DNA of 64,000 nt, taken from an uncultured Verrucomicrobiota bacterium. Lineage in GTDB: Bacteria; Verrucomicrobiota; Verrucomicrobiia; Limisphaerales; UBA9464. Shown here in pieces: positions 25,375 to 34,476 of the stretch. Every line of letters starts with the position of its first letter. The first letter of the stretch is position 1. Both the position numbers and the translations under genes were made by a program. The stretch covers positions 1 to 64,000 of the forward strand of contig CAIWAH010000150.1 of assembly GCA_903910585.1 (NCBI GenBank), in the 5' to 3' direction. The notes beneath the pieces are model-generated. The model worked only from the letters and a program-made list of their open reading frames with translations. It had not been told where the DNA came from and ran no database searches.

Positions 25375-26613
25375 ATGTCTTCGTCCGCTCCGCTGTCCGC
25401 CCGCGTGGAACGCATCCTCGCCGCCACGCCGGTCCACGACATCCACACGCACCTTTACGATCCTGCGTTCAGCTCGCTGCTGAGCTGGGGCATCGACGAA
25501 CAGCTCACCTACCACTACCTCGTCAGCGAATCGTTCCGGCAGATGGACGTGCCGTTCGACCGCTTCTGGAGCGCCTCGAAGACCGAGCAGGCGGACTTCA
25601 TCTGGAACGCCCTCTTCGTCGAGCATTCGCCCGTGTCCGAAGCCTGCCGGGGCGTGCTCACCACGCTGAATGCGCTGGGGATCGAGCCGAGGAAACACGA
25701 CCTCGCGTCGCTGCGGAAGTGGTTCGCCGCCTGGAAGCCGGCCGACTTCGTGGAACGCGTCCTGTCGCTGGCGAACGTCGCCTCCGTCGGCATGACCAAC
25801 TCGCCGTTCGACGACGAGGAACGCGCCTACTGGAACGCCAACCTGCCGCGCGACGCCCGGTTCCGCGGCGCCCTGCGCATCGATCCGCTGATCCTCGGCT
25901 GGACCGAGGCCGCACCGCGGCTCCGCCGGTGGGGTTACGCCGTGGGCAATGAACTGAACCAGGCCACCGCCGACGAGGTGCGCCGCTTCCTCGCCGACTA
26001 CACGCGGAAGTATGGCGCCAGCTACTGCATGGTGTCGTTGCCGCCGACCCTCAGCTATCCGGCCGCCGGCGAAACCGCGTGGCTCATTGACCACGCCGTG
26101 CTGCCGCACTGCCGCGACCACGGTCAGCCCTTCGCGCTGATGATGGGCGTGAAGCGTGCCGTGAACCCGCTGCTCCGCATGGCCGGCGACGGCGTGGGCC
26201 GCAGCGACCTGACCGCGCTCCAGAACCTGTGCTCAGCCAACCCGGCGAACCGCTTCGCCGTCACCTGCCTCGCACGAGAGAACCAGCACGAACTCGTGGT
26301 GCTCGCCCGGAAGTTCCGGAACCTGCACCCGTTCGGCTGCTGGTGGTTCACCAACACGCCGCAGCTCATCGAGGAGATCACCACGATGCGGCTGGAACTG
26401 CTCGGCACCAGCTTCACCCCGCAGCACAGTGACGCCCGCGTGCTCGACCAACTGATCTACAAGTGGCAGCACTCACGCGCCCTGATCGGCCGCTGCCTCG
26501 CCCGCAAATACGAAACCCTCGAAGCCGCTGGCTGGGCTGTGACCGATGCGGAAATCCAGCGCGACGCGACGGAACTGCTGGGTGGCGGGTTTGCGAGGTT
26601 TTGCGGGCTGTGA
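25375..26613 (+). CDS. Amidohydrolase-fold protein, divergent uronate isomerase (UxaC)-like
   Basis: 412 residues from MSSSAPLSAR. Metal-binding HDIHTHLYDP near the N-terminus (His24, His26), a KRAVNP segment mid-protein, HSDARVLDQLIYKW and a C-terminal helix set resembling the uronate isomerase branch of the amidohydrolase superfamily. It is shorter than E. coli UxaC (about 470). Similarity is weak, so another amidohydrolase activity is possible. With the mannonate-oxidoreductase-like SDR at 20846 it suggests hexuronate metabolism. Its TGA overlaps the GTG of the next gene. Confidence 0.65.
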   Translation: MSSSAPLSARVERILAATPVHDIHTHLYDPAFSSLLSWGIDEQLTYHYLVSESFRQMDVPFDRFWSASKTEQADFIWNALFVEHSPVSEACRGVLTTLNALGIEPRKHDLASLRKWFAAWKPADFVERVLSLANVASVGMTNSPFDDEERAYWNANLPRDARFRGALRIDPLILGWTEAAPRLRRWGYAVGNELNQATADEVRRFLADYTRKYGASYCMVSLPPTLSYPAAGETAWLIDHAVLPHCRDHGQPFALMMGVKRAVNPLLRMAGDGVGRSDLTALQNLCSANPANRFAVTCLARENQHELVVLARKFRNLHPFGCWWFTNTPQLIEEITTMRLELLGTSFTPQHSDARVLDQLIYKWQHSRALIGRCLARKYETLEAAGWAVTDAEIQRDATELLGGGFARFCGL

Positions 26614-26906
26614 CTTCGCTCGATCCAGTGTTCAAAGACTCCCATCAAAAACCGCTGTTGTTTTTCCTGGTGCTGGCCTTGTTTTTTATCGTGGCCGGCG
26701 TGGATGTGCTGAAGCCCGGGATATTCCGTCTGGCGGTCGCCTATTGCCTTCTCAGTGGGTTTACTTTCTGGGGACGGAGCGAACCGGTAGGCGTCCTTCG
26801 ACCGGTCAATCTGCGCACGCTCCATGTGGGAATCGGCGCCGTCGGCATGACCGTAATGTTCCTGCTGCTGTTGGTGAAGAAGGCTTCGCTGGCACCTTCG
26901 CACTGA
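26610..26906 (+). CDS. Small membrane protein of unknown function
   Basis: 98 residues from a GTG that overlaps the preceding stop (GTGA), so it is probably translationally coupled. Three hydrophobic segments: about 15-33 (KPLLFFLVLALFFIVAGV), 40-55 and 72-90 (IGAVGMTVMFLLLL). No homologous family recognised. Coupling to the amidohydrolase gene suggests a transcriptional unit, not necessarily a shared function. Confidence 0.65.
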   Translation: MTSLDPVFKDSHQKPLLFFLVLALFFIVAGVDVLKPGIFRLAVAYCLLSGFTFWGRSEPVGVLRPVNLRTLHVGIGAVGMTVMFLLLLVKKASLAPSH

Positions 26907-26915
26907 TTTTCTGCC

Positions 26916-27368
26916 GTGAAGTCCGTCCGCTACGTTCATACCAACCTGACGACCCGCGACTGGCGCCGGCTCGCGCGGTTCTATTGCGACGTCTTCGGCT
27001 GCGTGCCCCAGCCGCCGGAACGCGACCTTTCCGGCGCCTGGCTGGATCAGCTAACCGCGTTGCCGGGCGCCCATCTCACCGGCCTGCACCTGCGTTTGCC
27101 TGGTCATGGCGACAACGGTCCGACGTTGGAGATCTTCCGCTACGACCAGATGGTCGAAGGCTCGCGCCCCGTGGTGAACGAACCCGGCTTCGGCCACCTC
27201 GCCTTCCAGGTCGCGGTCGTCGCCGGCGCCCTGGCCGCCGTGCTTGCGGCGGGCGGTTCCGCGGTGGGCGGAATCAGCTCCACCGACGTGCCCGGAGTGG
27301 GCCGGTTGTGCGTCGTTTACGCCCGCGATCCCGACGGCAACATCCTCGAACTCCAGAGCTGGAGCTGA
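26916..27368 (+). CDS. VOC-family (glyoxalase/dioxygenase fold) protein
   Basis: 150 residues from a GTG. Typical vicinal-oxygen-chelate features: VRYVHTNLTTRDWRRLARFY at the start (first metal His), GPTLEIFRY (Glu), GFGHLAFQV (His) and a C-terminal DPDGNILELQSW (Glu). Two beta-alpha-beta-beta-beta units are evident. The substrate cannot be told; members include glyoxalase I, epimerases and dioxygenases. It follows the small membrane gene by 9 bases. Confidence 0.85.
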   Translation: MKSVRYVHTNLTTRDWRRLARFYCDVFGCVPQPPERDLSGAWLDQLTALPGAHLTGLHLRLPGHGDNGPTLEIFRYDQMVEGSRPVVNEPGFGHLAFQVAVVAGALAAVLAAGGSAVGGISSTDVPGVGRLCVVYARDPDGNILELQSWS

Positions 27369-27435
27369 ACGAGTTCCAGACCGCGATTGCCAGTGAGTTC
27401 AGGACCGAGTTTGCTGCGGGGCAACTTACCCGCGC

Positions 27436-28182
27436 ATGCACCTTCGCCCCGTCTGCCTCCCGGATCGCCGCGGCTTCACGCTGATCGAGCTGCTGGTCGT
27501 CATCGCCATCATCGCGATCCTGGCCGGCATGCTGTTGCCGGCGCTCGCCAAGGCCCGTGCCAAGGCCAATGAGACCTACTGCCTCAACAACCAGAAGCAG
27601 ATCGGCCTCGCCATCGCGATGTATTCGGGGGACTACGCCGCGCGCTTTCCGCTCGTGAAGAACTGGGGTCGCGCGTGGGGTTCGGACAATGCGTTGCGCT
27701 CCGATGACAAATGGCTGCCCGAACTGCTGGAGCCCTACCTGATCCGCAACGGCAACAAACCCACGAACTACTCCACCAAGGTCACCGCCGCGCCCAAGGC
27801 CGGCACCTTCGTTTGCCCCGCCGGCATCAAGCAGAAGGATCCGGCCATCGGGATGCTGAACAACCTGCTCCGCGACAACGACCACGTGACCTACATCTGG
27901 AACCACATCTTCGTGAAGGCCGACGGCACCTACGAGACCAAGCGCCCCGTCAGCGGCCGCAAGGACAACGACGTGGTCAGCCCCAGCCGGGCCGTGCTCG
28001 CCTGGGAAATCCCCTACTGGAACTGGGACAAGTCCGCCCACGGCACGAAGCTCAACCTGATCTTCGCCGACAACCACGCCGCGCCGGAGAAACGCCAGAA
28101 GGACGAATACGACTGGTGGGCCTTCCACAGCCGCCGCGGCTGGGACGACGACACGCCCACCGGCAAATCGGTCAAGCAGTGA
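27436..28182 (+). CDS. Pseudopilin-like protein (prepilin cleavage/methylation domain)
   Basis: 248 residues. An 11-13 residue basic leader, then [15 protein letters not shown] and the helix [17 protein letters not shown]. The body [19 protein letters not shown] and a C-terminal [12 protein letters not shown] match the verrucomicrobial pseudopilin family, with DN instead of the more common DG. The second such protein in the window. A perfect hairpin lies 6 bases past its stop. Confidence 0.9.
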   Translation: MHLRPVCLPDRRGFTLIELLVVIAIIAILAGMLLPALAKARAKANETYCLNNQKQIGLAIAMYSGDYAARFPLVKNWGRAWGSDNALRSDDKWLPELLEPYLIRNGNKPTNYSTKVTAAPKAGTFVCPAGIKQKDPAIGMLNNLLRDNDHVTYIWNHIFVKADGTYETKRPVSGRKDNDVVSPSRAVLAWEIPYWNWDKSAHGTKLNLIFADNHAAPEKRQKDEYDWWAFHSRRGWDDDTPTGKSVKQ

Positions 28183-28188
28183 GCGGAA

Positions 28189-28209
28189 GCAGGAAACGAC
28201 GTTTCCTGC
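28189..28209. terminator. Hairpin after the pseudopilin gene (weak terminator candidate)
   Basis: GCAGGAAAC (28189-28197) and GTTTCCTGC (28201-28209) form a perfect 9-bp stem with a 3-base GAC loop, directly after the pseudopilin stop. Neither side has a T-run, so intrinsic termination is uncertain. It may protect the 3' end of the mRNA. Confidence 0.45.
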
Positions 28210-28284
28210 CTGGTTACGGGGACCAGATTTGTGACAGCCACGCGCAGCCCGGGGCTGACACCTGAAAGCGGAGTTGGGACCGCA

Positions 28285-29475
28285 TTAAGGCGAAGGCACC
28301 AGAATCGGCCGGAATCCAAATGCATTGCTCTCCGGCGGCAGAGTGTTCGGTTCCCAATAGATAAGTTCATAACCGGCCGGTTTGACCCCATAAAACCCGC
28401 CCCGCAGGATCCGAAAAGTATCCGTGCCCGAATCAACCCATTCCCGGGCATTCCCAACCATGTCGAAGAGGCCCCATGCGTTGGGAAGTTTGCTGCGAAC
28501 GACAAAGGTCGTCGACAGGACTGCGTCCCAACCCACCCAAGCATAACTGCCCATCATACCTGCATCGTCTCCCCAGTAATAGGCAGTCCGGGTTGCTGCC
28601 CGTGCAGCATACTCCCACTCCTCGCTGGTGGGCAGACGGTAGGAATATCCTGATGGCAGGAGGCCCCCGGCTCGGTCCAGCACGGTCCGGGTCTGGCAGT
28701 AGGTGGTGGCCTCCTTGAAATTGACGCGTTCCACTGGACGCATGCCGACCGGCGACAATCCCGGAAGATTGGTCCACGTAATCGGGGTGGTAAACCAACT
28801 CGGGTTGAACCCCATCACCGCGACGAACTCGTCCTGAGTGGTTTCATGGTCACTCATCCAGAACCCCGCCTGGTTGGTCAGCGTGCCGTTGATCCCCGGA
28901 GGGATCCACACGAAGCCCTGTGGCCGAACACCGGGTGGTTCACCGGCCGCCCCGCAGGGGCAAACACCGCCATCCACCGCCCGGTAAAACCGCGGCGTGT
29001 CACCAATCTCCAAATCCACCACCTTCACGCCCTCGCCGCCGCCAAGGACGTTGGTGAACAGGTTCCAGACCGCGTCCGTGCCCAGTTGGCCGGCCCATTC
29101 GACGCGAGCCACGTTACCCGCCTGGCCCCGGATGGTGATCTGCGGCACCAACCGGACCGACGTGGTCCATGGTTGCGGAGGCGGCTCAATGACCACGGTC
29201 GGGGCATTTGTGTAGCCGCTGCCGGCGGTCAAGACGATGATTGCGGACACGACGTCCCCGGAAAGAAAGGACCTGGCAGTGGCGCCATTTCCCCCGCCGC
29301 CCACGAGGGCGACCTCTGGCGCCCGCTGGTAGCCACTTCCTCCGAAGGTAAGGGTGACGCCCGTGACGAATCCCTGATTGACGGTTGCCACCGCAGCGGC
29401 GGGAAACGGATCGGCGTGGGTCGGGAAAAGCCAAGCGAAGCACACCGTAACGGCAAACATGACCCGGGCGAACAT
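28285..29475 (-). CDS. Secreted SUMF1/FGE-fold protein with Gly-rich GSGYTNAP repeats
   Basis: 396 residues from the ATG at 29473-29475, which begins a signal peptide (MFARVMFAVTVCFAWLFPTHA). Residues about 30-95 contain two GSGYxxAPxV repeats with GGGGNGA, a module frequent in verrucomicrobial surface proteins. The C-terminal 215 residues are a formylglycine-generating-enzyme-like domain: MSDHETTQDEFVAVMG, RPVERVNFKEA, YRLPTSEEWEYAA, MVGNAREWV and RILRGGFYG. The two active-site Cys of true FGE are not seen, so a binding role is more likely than sulfatase activation. Confidence 0.82.
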   Translation of the reverse strand: MFARVMFAVTVCFAWLFPTHADPFPAAAVATVNQGFVTGVTLTFGGSGYQRAPEVALVGGGGNGATARSFLSGDVVSAIIVLTAGSGYTNAPTVVIEPPPQPWTTSVRLVPQITIRGQAGNVARVEWAGQLGTDAVWNLFTNVLGGGEGVKVVDLEIGDTPRFYRAVDGGVCPCGAAGEPPGVRPQGFVWIPPGINGTLTNQAGFWMSDHETTQDEFVAVMGFNPSWFTTPITWTNLPGLSPVGMRPVERVNFKEATTYCQTRTVLDRAGGLLPSGYSYRLPTSEEWEYAARAATRTAYYWGDDAGMMGSYAWVGWDAVLSTTFVVRSKLPNAWGLFDMVGNAREWVDSGTDTFRILRGGFYGVKPAGYELIYWEPNTLPPESNAFGFRPILVPSP

Positions 29476-29628
29476 CAAGCCCAATAGACCTTTTCTCAAC
29501 GGCCTTTCAACCGCTTTTCCAGCCACAAACACCACCCCCGATTCAGATCGACATTCGTTGAACGCAGGACATCGACGTGCCTGCAGTGCGACCTTGCGCC
29601 GGTGTCATCACGATGGATTCATCGCCCG

Positions 29629-31056
29629 GTGAACTTCCTTCGTCCCGCCCTTGCCGGCTGCTGCCTGACCGTGGCCTTGGCTGCCGAGTCCCACTGGCCC
29701 CAGTTTCGCGGCCCCGGCGGTCTGGGCGTGGCGGACGAGTCCGCCCAACCGCCGGTGCGGTTTGATCCCGCCACCAACGTGGCCTGGCGGATCGCCAGCC
29801 CAGCCGGAAACTCTTCACCGATCATCTGGGGCGACCGGCTTTTCCTCACCGGCCTGGCCGACGGCAAGTTGCTGACCCTCGCCTATGACCGCACCACGGG
29901 ACGCGAACTGTGGCGTCAGGCCGTCACGCCGGAGAAGCTTGAGGAAGTGCATCCGGCCTTGGGCCATCCGGCGACCGCGACGCCCGCGACGGACGGCGAA
30001 CGGGTCTATGTCCACTTCGGGTCGTTCGGCCTGCTCGCCTACGATTTCACCGGCCGCGAGGTGTGGCGGCAGCCGATGAAGCTCACGCAGACCGAATACG
30101 GCGCAAGTTCCTCGCCCATCCTCGCCGGTGAAAACGTGATCCAGTTGCTCGATCAGGATGGCGATTCCCATCTCGTCGCCCTCGACCGGCGCACCGGCAA
30201 GGTAGCGTGGCGCGTGGACCGCCCGGAGATGCGGCGCGGATTCGGCACGCCGATCCTGTGGAACCACGACGGGGCGACCGATCTGGTTGTGCCCGGCACG
30301 CTCTGGCTCCGCGGACTTGATCCGGCCACCGGTGCCGAACGCTGGCAGGTCAGCGGCCTCGCGCGCATCACCTGCACGTCGCCGGTGGCGGGCGACGGTT
30401 TGCTCCTGGCCGCCAGCTGGACCACCGGAGGCGACCTTGGCCCCAGCCATCTGCTGATGCCGAAGTTCGACGAAGTGCTCGCCGCGAACGACGCGGACAA
30501 GGACGGCCGGTTCACGTTCGCCGAACTGCCGCCCGGACCGGCGAAGGAGCGGTTCAAACACCTGGACGGCAACCGCAACGGCTTCGTCGAACGTGCGGAA
30601 TGGGAGACCATGGCCGACATCTTCGCCCGCGTGGAGAACCAGGCCTTCGCGGTGAAGCCCGACGCCCAGGGCCGGGTCTCCGACGCCGGCGTGCTCTGGC
30701 GTTTCAAGAAGGGCCTGCCCTATGTCGGATCGCCGCTCCTTTACCGCGGGCGTTTCTATCAGGTGAAGGACGGCGGCATGCTGACCTGCCTGGACCCGAA
30801 AACCGGTCAGGCCCTTTACCAGGAAGAACGCCTGGGACCGATCGGCCCCTACTACGCCAGCCTGCTGGGCGCCGCCGGGCGGATCTATGTCACGTCGCAA
30901 CGCGGCACGGTGGTCGTCGTGCGGGCCGGCGACACCCTGGAAATTCTCGCGCGCAATGAGCTCGGCGAAACGGCTCAGGCCAGTCCCGCGGCGGTGGGCG
31001 ACACGCTGTTCGTGCGGACGGCGGAACACTTGGCGGCGTTCCGGGACCGCCGCTGA
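29629..31056 (+). CDS. PQQ-like beta-propeller protein with EF-hand insert
   Basis: 475 residues from the GTG at 29629, which gives a better signal peptide (NFLRPALAGCCLTVALAAE) than the GTG at 29602. SHWPQFRGPGGLGVADE is the standard start of this verrucomicrobial/planctomycetal propeller family. Blade motifs DRTTGRELWRQ, DRRTGKVAWRV and DPKTGQALYQE are visible. At about residues 295-345 there is an EF-hand pair (DADKDGRFTFAE, LDGNRNGFVERAE) inserted in the propeller. Probably periplasmic; enzymatic activity with PQQ not indicated. Confidence 0.85.
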   Translation: MNFLRPALAGCCLTVALAAESHWPQFRGPGGLGVADESAQPPVRFDPATNVAWRIASPAGNSSPIIWGDRLFLTGLADGKLLTLAYDRTTGRELWRQAVTPEKLEEVHPALGHPATATPATDGERVYVHFGSFGLLAYDFTGREVWRQPMKLTQTEYGASSSPILAGENVIQLLDQDGDSHLVALDRRTGKVAWRVDRPEMRRGFGTPILWNHDGATDLVVPGTLWLRGLDPATGAERWQVSGLARITCTSPVAGDGLLLAASWTTGGDLGPSHLLMPKFDEVLAANDADKDGRFTFAELPPGPAKERFKHLDGNRNGFVERAEWETMADIFARVENQAFAVKPDAQGRVSDAGVLWRFKKGLPYVGSPLLYRGRFYQVKDGGMLTCLDPKTGQALYQEERLGPIGPYYASLLGAAGRIYVTSQRGTVVVVRAGDTLEILARNELGETAQASPAAVGDTLFVRTAEHLAAFRDRR

Positions 31057-31079
31057 ACCGTTTGGGAGAAACATTTCTG

Positions 31080-32045
31080 TCACGCCCGGGTGGTCGTTCC
31101 CTGACAATCGGCACTTTTGGGCGGAACCTGCAGCAGTCGCTGGCCCATGCGCACGCGGCAGCCCGTGGCGATGCCCGGGCAGAGCTTGAAGCCGCGCGGA
31201 GCGAACATGATGATGGTCGAGCCGTGTTCAAACCAGCCGAGTTCCTGACCACGTCCGACCGGATGATCGCAGGGGATTTCATTGGGGCCGTTCCAGCGCA
31301 GATGCAGGAGCACGTCGAGAAAGTGCAGCCGGATGCTGGCGACCAGAATGGCGGCAACCGCGACCAACGCCACCGGATACCCGGCTCTGAGGCGCATCCT
31401 CAACACCGCGCGTTCGTTCCGGCAAAAAAGCCTTTCAACGCGGCGCAATGCGATCGGGTTGACGTTCCAGGTGTCGCCGCTGATGTAGGTGACATGTTCC
31501 ACCGTCGCATCGTCCGGCGCATGAAACCGGTGATACATGTCCGAAGTCAGCCGCAGCGTGACGTAGCAGCCGTCCTCAAACGGTGCCGCGGCCGCCGCGC
31601 TGCCGAACAGGTCGGCCAACGAATAGGGAAAGCCCTTTGCCTGAAATACGCCCAGACCGCGAACCTCCCCCGCCTCCCCGATGATGCCGTCGCAGGGACT
31701 GACGAGAACGTCACCCGCCGCCTCGATGGGCCGGGAGCCTGGCCTGAGTTCACGGGTGAAGCATTCGTGAAGGCTGCCAAATCGGGAGTGGCGGGCATCG
31801 CTCAGGTCGAGGTCAGTGAACAGCCGCCAGGCCGCGAGCGAGGCCTTGACCACGTAGCGGTTGCGAATCCGGCTGAACCTCCCCATCAGGCGGGTCGCAA
31901 GCAGGCGGGGCAGGCGGTTGGTGACGAGGAAATTGAGGTTCTCCTGAAGCAGCAAACGGTCCCGCCAGCTCCGCAGGCGGGAACGGTGGGTGTCCGAAAG
32001 TTTGACGGACGGGCGAAAGCGGAGATTTCGTTTCGGTTTTCTCAT
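31080..32045 (-). CDS. Phosphatidylserine decarboxylase-like protein
   Basis: 321 residues. The Psd family is supported by SPCDGIIG (Asp119), SDMYHRFHAP (His residues 172-175), SGDTWNVNPIALRRVERLFCRN and the self-cleavage site region. The cleavage motif reads HGST (274-277) in place of the common LGST. Psd is made as a proenzyme that cleaves between Gly and Ser to form a pyruvoyl group and decarboxylates phosphatidylserine to PE. The start codon shares CATG with the divergent aminotransferase gene. The conserved N-terminal segment ENLNFLVTNRLPR requires a start close to this one. Confidence 0.88.
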   Translation of the reverse strand: MRKPKRNLRFRPSVKLSDTHRSRLRSWRDRLLLQENLNFLVTNRLPRLLATRLMGRFSRIRNRYVVKASLAAWRLFTDLDLSDARHSRFGSLHECFTRELRPGSRPIEAAGDVLVSPCDGIIGEAGEVRGLGVFQAKGFPYSLADLFGSAAAAAPFEDGCYVTLRLTSDMYHRFHAPDDATVEHVTYISGDTWNVNPIALRRVERLFCRNERAVLRMRLRAGYPVALVAVAAILVASIRLHFLDVLLHLRWNGPNEIPCDHPVGRGQELGWFEHGSTIIMFAPRGFKLCPGIATGCRVRMGQRLLQVPPKSADCQGTTTRA

Positions 32046-33699
32046 GACTAATCCATGGCTGACATCACTGCTGGTGCTTGCTCCCGCGGCGGTCGTGGCG
32101 CACCTCGTCCGCCGCCGCCTTCAGCTTTCGCTGGCCAAACACCCCTCGCTCACCGGCCACGTCCGGATGGCGAAGCGCGTCGCCGGCTGGCTGCCGGGGT
32201 ATTCGTATGACGAGGAGAGGTTCTTCGCCGCCGATCAGGCACCGGGGGAGGTTGTGGCCCGGCGTCGGGAAGGTTTCCGGCGGCTGGCGGTTCATTTCGC
32301 CGGCCGGCATTCCAAATCCATAGCGCTGTCGGCGGCTGCCGCCGCGCGAATCTCCGACCTGCAGTTCACCCGAACCTACCGGGTGCCATTCCCCTTCAGC
32401 CGTCATTTGCGGGAAAATCTCAAACTCGGCGGCTTCGTCGCGGCGAGTTCGGGCGTCACCCTCACGGACCTCGACGGCCAGACCGGATACGACTTGGGCG
32501 GGGCCTACGGCGTCAACGTCTTCGGCTACGACTTCTACAAGGAATGCATGGCGGAAGCAGCCACCCGCGCGGCCGCGCTGGGGCCGGTGCTGGGGCCGCT
32601 CCATCCGTGCGCGGCCTGGAACGCGGAGCGCCTGTGTCAGATTTCGGGCAAGGACGAGGTCTCCTTCCACATGTCCGGCACGGAGGCGGTGATGCAGGCC
32701 GTGCGGTTGGCGCGCTATCATACCCGTCGCCGCCATCTGGTGCGCTTCTGTGGCGCCTATCACGGATGGTGGGACGATGTGCAGCCGGGGCCGGGAAATC
32801 CAATGCCCGCGGCCCACACCTACACGCTCAAGGAAATGGATGCCGCGACCCTGCGGGTGCTCCGGACACGCCGCGACATCGCCTGCGTCCTCGTGAATCC
32901 GCTGCAGGCGCTGCACTCGAATCTCCCGGCCCCGGGAGATTCGTCCCTCGTGGACGGCAGCCGACGGGCCGGATTTGACCGCGACGCCTACACCCGCTGG
33001 TTGCGGCAGCTCCGTGAGGTCTGCAGCGACCGCGGGATCGTGCTGATTTTCGACGAGGTGTTCCTCGGCTTCCGCCTCGCTCCGGGAGGCGCCCAGGAAT
33101 ATTTCGGCGTCCAGGCCGACCTCGTCACTTATGGCAAAACGTTGGGGGGCGGCTTGCCCGTGGGTGTGGTCTGTGGGCGCCGGGACCTGATGAAACGGTT
33201 TCGCGAGCAACGCCCCGCCGACCTCTGCTTCGCCCGCGGGACCTTCAATTCCCATCCCCTCGTGATGGCCGCAATGCAGGTTTTCCTCGAACGCCTGGAG
33301 ACGCCCCAAATCCGGTCGGTCTACGACGGGCTCGAAGAACGCTGGAATGGCCGGGCGGCCGAACTCAACCGGTGCCTGACCGAGGCCCAACTGCCCGTGC
33401 GGGTTGCCAACCTGTCCTCGGTCTGGACGGTCACCTACGAGGTGCCTTCCCGCTACAACTGGATGTTTCAGTTCTACCTCCGCGCCGAGGGGCTTGTCCT
33501 GAGCTGGGTTGGCAGCGGCCGTTTCATCTTCAGTCTGAACTACTCCGAGGCGGATTTCGCGGAGGTGGCGGCCCGGTTTGTCCGGGCCGCCAAGGCCATG
33601 CGCGAGGACGCCTGGTGGTGGCATCCGCCCGGCATCACCAACCGGGATATCCGCCGAAGCATGCTTGGGGAGGCGTTCCGGCACCTGCGGGGGAACTAG
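32044..33699 (+). CDS. Membrane-anchored class III PLP-dependent aminotransferase
   Basis: 551 residues. An N-terminal hydrophobic anchor (about 5-22, LTSLLVLAPAAVVAHLV) and a 100-residue leader precede a class III aminotransferase domain. This has SGTEAVMQAVRLAR (phosphate binding), AYHGWW, IFDEVFLGFR (Asp337) and VTYGKTLGGGLPVG with the PLP Lys365. Nearest relatives by motif are glutamate-1-semialdehyde aminotransferase-like enzymes, but the membrane anchor and neighbours argue for a lipid or amino-lipid substrate. It is flanked by and shares codons with its neighbours: start CATG with psd, stop CTAG with the Mpo1-like gene. A GTG start at 31990 is possible. Confidence 0.82.
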   Translation: MTNPWLTSLLVLAPAAVVAHLVRRRLQLSLAKHPSLTGHVRMAKRVAGWLPGYSYDEERFFAADQAPGEVVARRREGFRRLAVHFAGRHSKSIALSAAAAARISDLQFTRTYRVPFPFSRHLRENLKLGGFVAASSGVTLTDLDGQTGYDLGGAYGVNVFGYDFYKECMAEAATRAAALGPVLGPLHPCAAWNAERLCQISGKDEVSFHMSGTEAVMQAVRLARYHTRRRHLVRFCGAYHGWWDDVQPGPGNPMPAAHTYTLKEMDAATLRVLRTRRDIACVLVNPLQALHSNLPAPGDSSLVDGSRRAGFDRDAYTRWLRQLREVCSDRGIVLIFDEVFLGFRLAPGGAQEYFGVQADLVTYGKTLGGGLPVGVVCGRRDLMKRFREQRPADLCFARGTFNSHPLVMAAMQVFLERLETPQIRSVYDGLEERWNGRAAELNRCLTEAQLPVRVANLSSVWTVTYEVPSRYNWMFQFYLRAEGLVLSWVGSGRFIFSLNYSEADFAEVAARFVRAAKAMREDAWWWHPPGITNRDIRRSMLGEAFRHLRGN

Positions 33700-34316
33700 T
33701 GGCCGGGGGCCTGGGTGTGCACATGCAGCATCGGGTCGAGCAGCTCGCCCCGGAGCAGCGCCAGTGGCGAACGCCAGTAGAGCATGATGTCATGGAACGG
33801 ATCCGTGACGATTTTCAGCATCCAGATGAGGCCGGTCATCACGTCCTTCAGGAAGAAGAGATGCACCGTCCGGAATACGAGCCCGCCCAGGCCGATCCAG
33901 AGCCAGGCCATGCCGACCTGGTGAAGGTATTCGCCGAGTCCGGAAGCGGGGGTCAGCGCCCCCCACAGGGAAGGGCTCAGCAACAGCAGCACCGGGGCCG
34001 CCGCCCAGATGGACATCAGCACCACCTTCCGCCGGAGATTGTAGCCCAGCTTGATGTCCTCCTTGTGCTCGTGGGTCGCCTGATTGACGCGGTCGAACCC
34101 GCGGGGCTCGAAGAAGAAATGCCCCGCCTGACGGGTGGTCATTGAAATGCCCCAGGCAATGAGTGCCGAGATGGCGGGATCAAGGAACAGGAAGACGTAG
34201 GCGACCAGAAAGCTGACCGCGCTGACGAAGTGCAAAGCCTGGTTGATCCGGCTTTGATGATAATAGCGATGGTCATCCCAGCGCTGGATTCGGAGGGCTT
34301 CTAGATAGGGTTTCAT
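33696..34316 (-). CDS. Mpo1/DUF962-like His-rich membrane protein
   Basis: 206 residues from the ATG at 34314-34316. Four or so hydrophobic helices. DDHRYYHQSRINQALHF near the N-terminus, with RQAGHFFFEPRGFD and a THEHKEDIKLG stretch, resembles the conserved His pattern of the DUF962/Mpo1 family, whose yeast member is an iron dioxygenase acting on 2-hydroxy fatty acids. Assignment is by motif only and other His-rich membrane oxygenases are possible. Its stop codon overlaps that of the convergent aminotransferase (CTAG). Confidence 0.6.
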   Translation of the reverse strand: MKPYLEALRIQRWDDHRYYHQSRINQALHFVSAVSFLVAYVFLFLDPAISALIAWGISMTTRQAGHFFFEPRGFDRVNQATHEHKEDIKLGYNLRRKVVLMSIWAAAPVLLLLSPSLWGALTPASGLGEYLHQVGMAWLWIGLGGLVFRTVHLFFLKDVMTGLIWMLKIVTDPFHDIMLYWRSPLALLRGELLDPMLHVHTQAPGH

Positions 34317-34476
34317 GTGGTGGAGGGCCGTGGGTGGCTCAGCAATGTGGTCGGCGACCCGAGGCGCCTCAATTCTGGATGTTCCTGTGTGAAGCACTGA
34401 TGGCGGATGCGTTTCGATACCGGAATATCAGAAGATCGCCACGGGGTCGTCGCCAACCCGCGGCAACTGTCCCGAC

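Noticed and set aside
28285-29475. Diversity-generating retroelement variable protein
   Set aside because: The SUMF1 fold is suggestive, but no reverse transcriptase or repeat pair is in the window.
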